From Nitrospira sp. (GTDB lineage: Bacteria; Nitrospirota; Nitrospiria; Nitrospirales; Nitrospiraceae): a DNA stretch of 5,276 bases. Below are positions 5,221 to 5,276 of the stretch, one piece after another. Positions within the stretch are counted from its first letter, which is position 1. Every line of letters begins with the position of its first letter. Location of the stretch: NCBI GenBank assembly GCA_012032965.1, contig JAAUPT010000164.1, positions 1-5,276 on the forward strand, read 5' to 3'. The notes below the pieces were generated by a model. The model did no database searches. It saw only the letters and a program-made list of their open reading frames with translations, and had not been told where the DNA came from. A program made the position numbers and the translations under genes.

Positions 5221-5276
5221 GCTTCAACCGCGACACCTTGCTCCTTACAAGCGCCGCGTCCGATCCCGTCACACCG
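5220..5276 (+). pseudogene. Continuation of the permease in the -1 frame (runs off right edge)
   Basis: From 5220 the frame reads SFNRDTLLLTSAASDPVTP to the last base without a stop. It directly follows FNSAALT of the permease and plausibly completes the TM7 end and following loop, where APC permeases commonly have a polar loop. Inserting one base (for example ACC TTA AGC at 5215-5222) would join the two parts. Too short for independent proof. Confidence 0.65.

Overview
The window fits a Gram-negative-type bacterium of moderate-to-high GC. The gene content and style (a small secreted protein, a MidA-like methyltransferase, an HPF-like protein next to a discoidin-like protein, and a ykkC-controlled permease) suggest Nitrospira or a relative. 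This is an impression from remembered gene content, not a phylogenetic result.

Layout, left to right. (1) 1-355, minus: N-terminal part of a small exported protein that runs off the left edge. (2) 356-497: a 142-bp divergent intergenic region with weak promoter candidates on both strands. (3) 498-1916, plus: a MidA/NDUFAF7-like SAM-dependent methyltransferase. (4) 1998-3941, minus: a compact unit transcribed leftward from a sigma70-type promoter near 3975-4004. It reads HPF/RaiA-like ribosome-associated protein (broken by a one-base frameshift), then a discoidin-like beta-sandwich protein, then a polytopic membrane protein. (5) 3942-4413: a 472-bp divergent regulatory region. (6) 4414 to the right edge, plus: an APC-superfamily permease whose frame breaks at 5218, with coding sequence resuming in another frame up to the end.

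The most interesting part is 4128-5276. A strong sigma70-type promoter (TTGACA, 17-bp spacer, TAGGAT) drives a roughly 250-nt leader. The leader contains a very recognisable ykkC-family aptamer, best read as the guanidine-I subtype. It is followed by a terminator-like hairpin, a 25-codon leader ORF with a near-perfect Shine-Dalgarno whose stop overlaps the permease start, and a 10-bp hairpin that hides the permease's own Shine-Dalgarno. Together this suggests a guanidine-responsive transporter with several layers of leader control. If the host is Nitrospira, it would fit the reported use of guanidine as a nitrogen and energy source by complete ammonia oxidisers. In that case a guanidine hydrolase and nickel-insertion genes would be expected just beyond the right edge.

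Two genes (HPF-like and permease) are each out of frame by a single missing base. This is either assembly error in short homopolymers or real gene decay, and should be settled before either is called a pseudogene.
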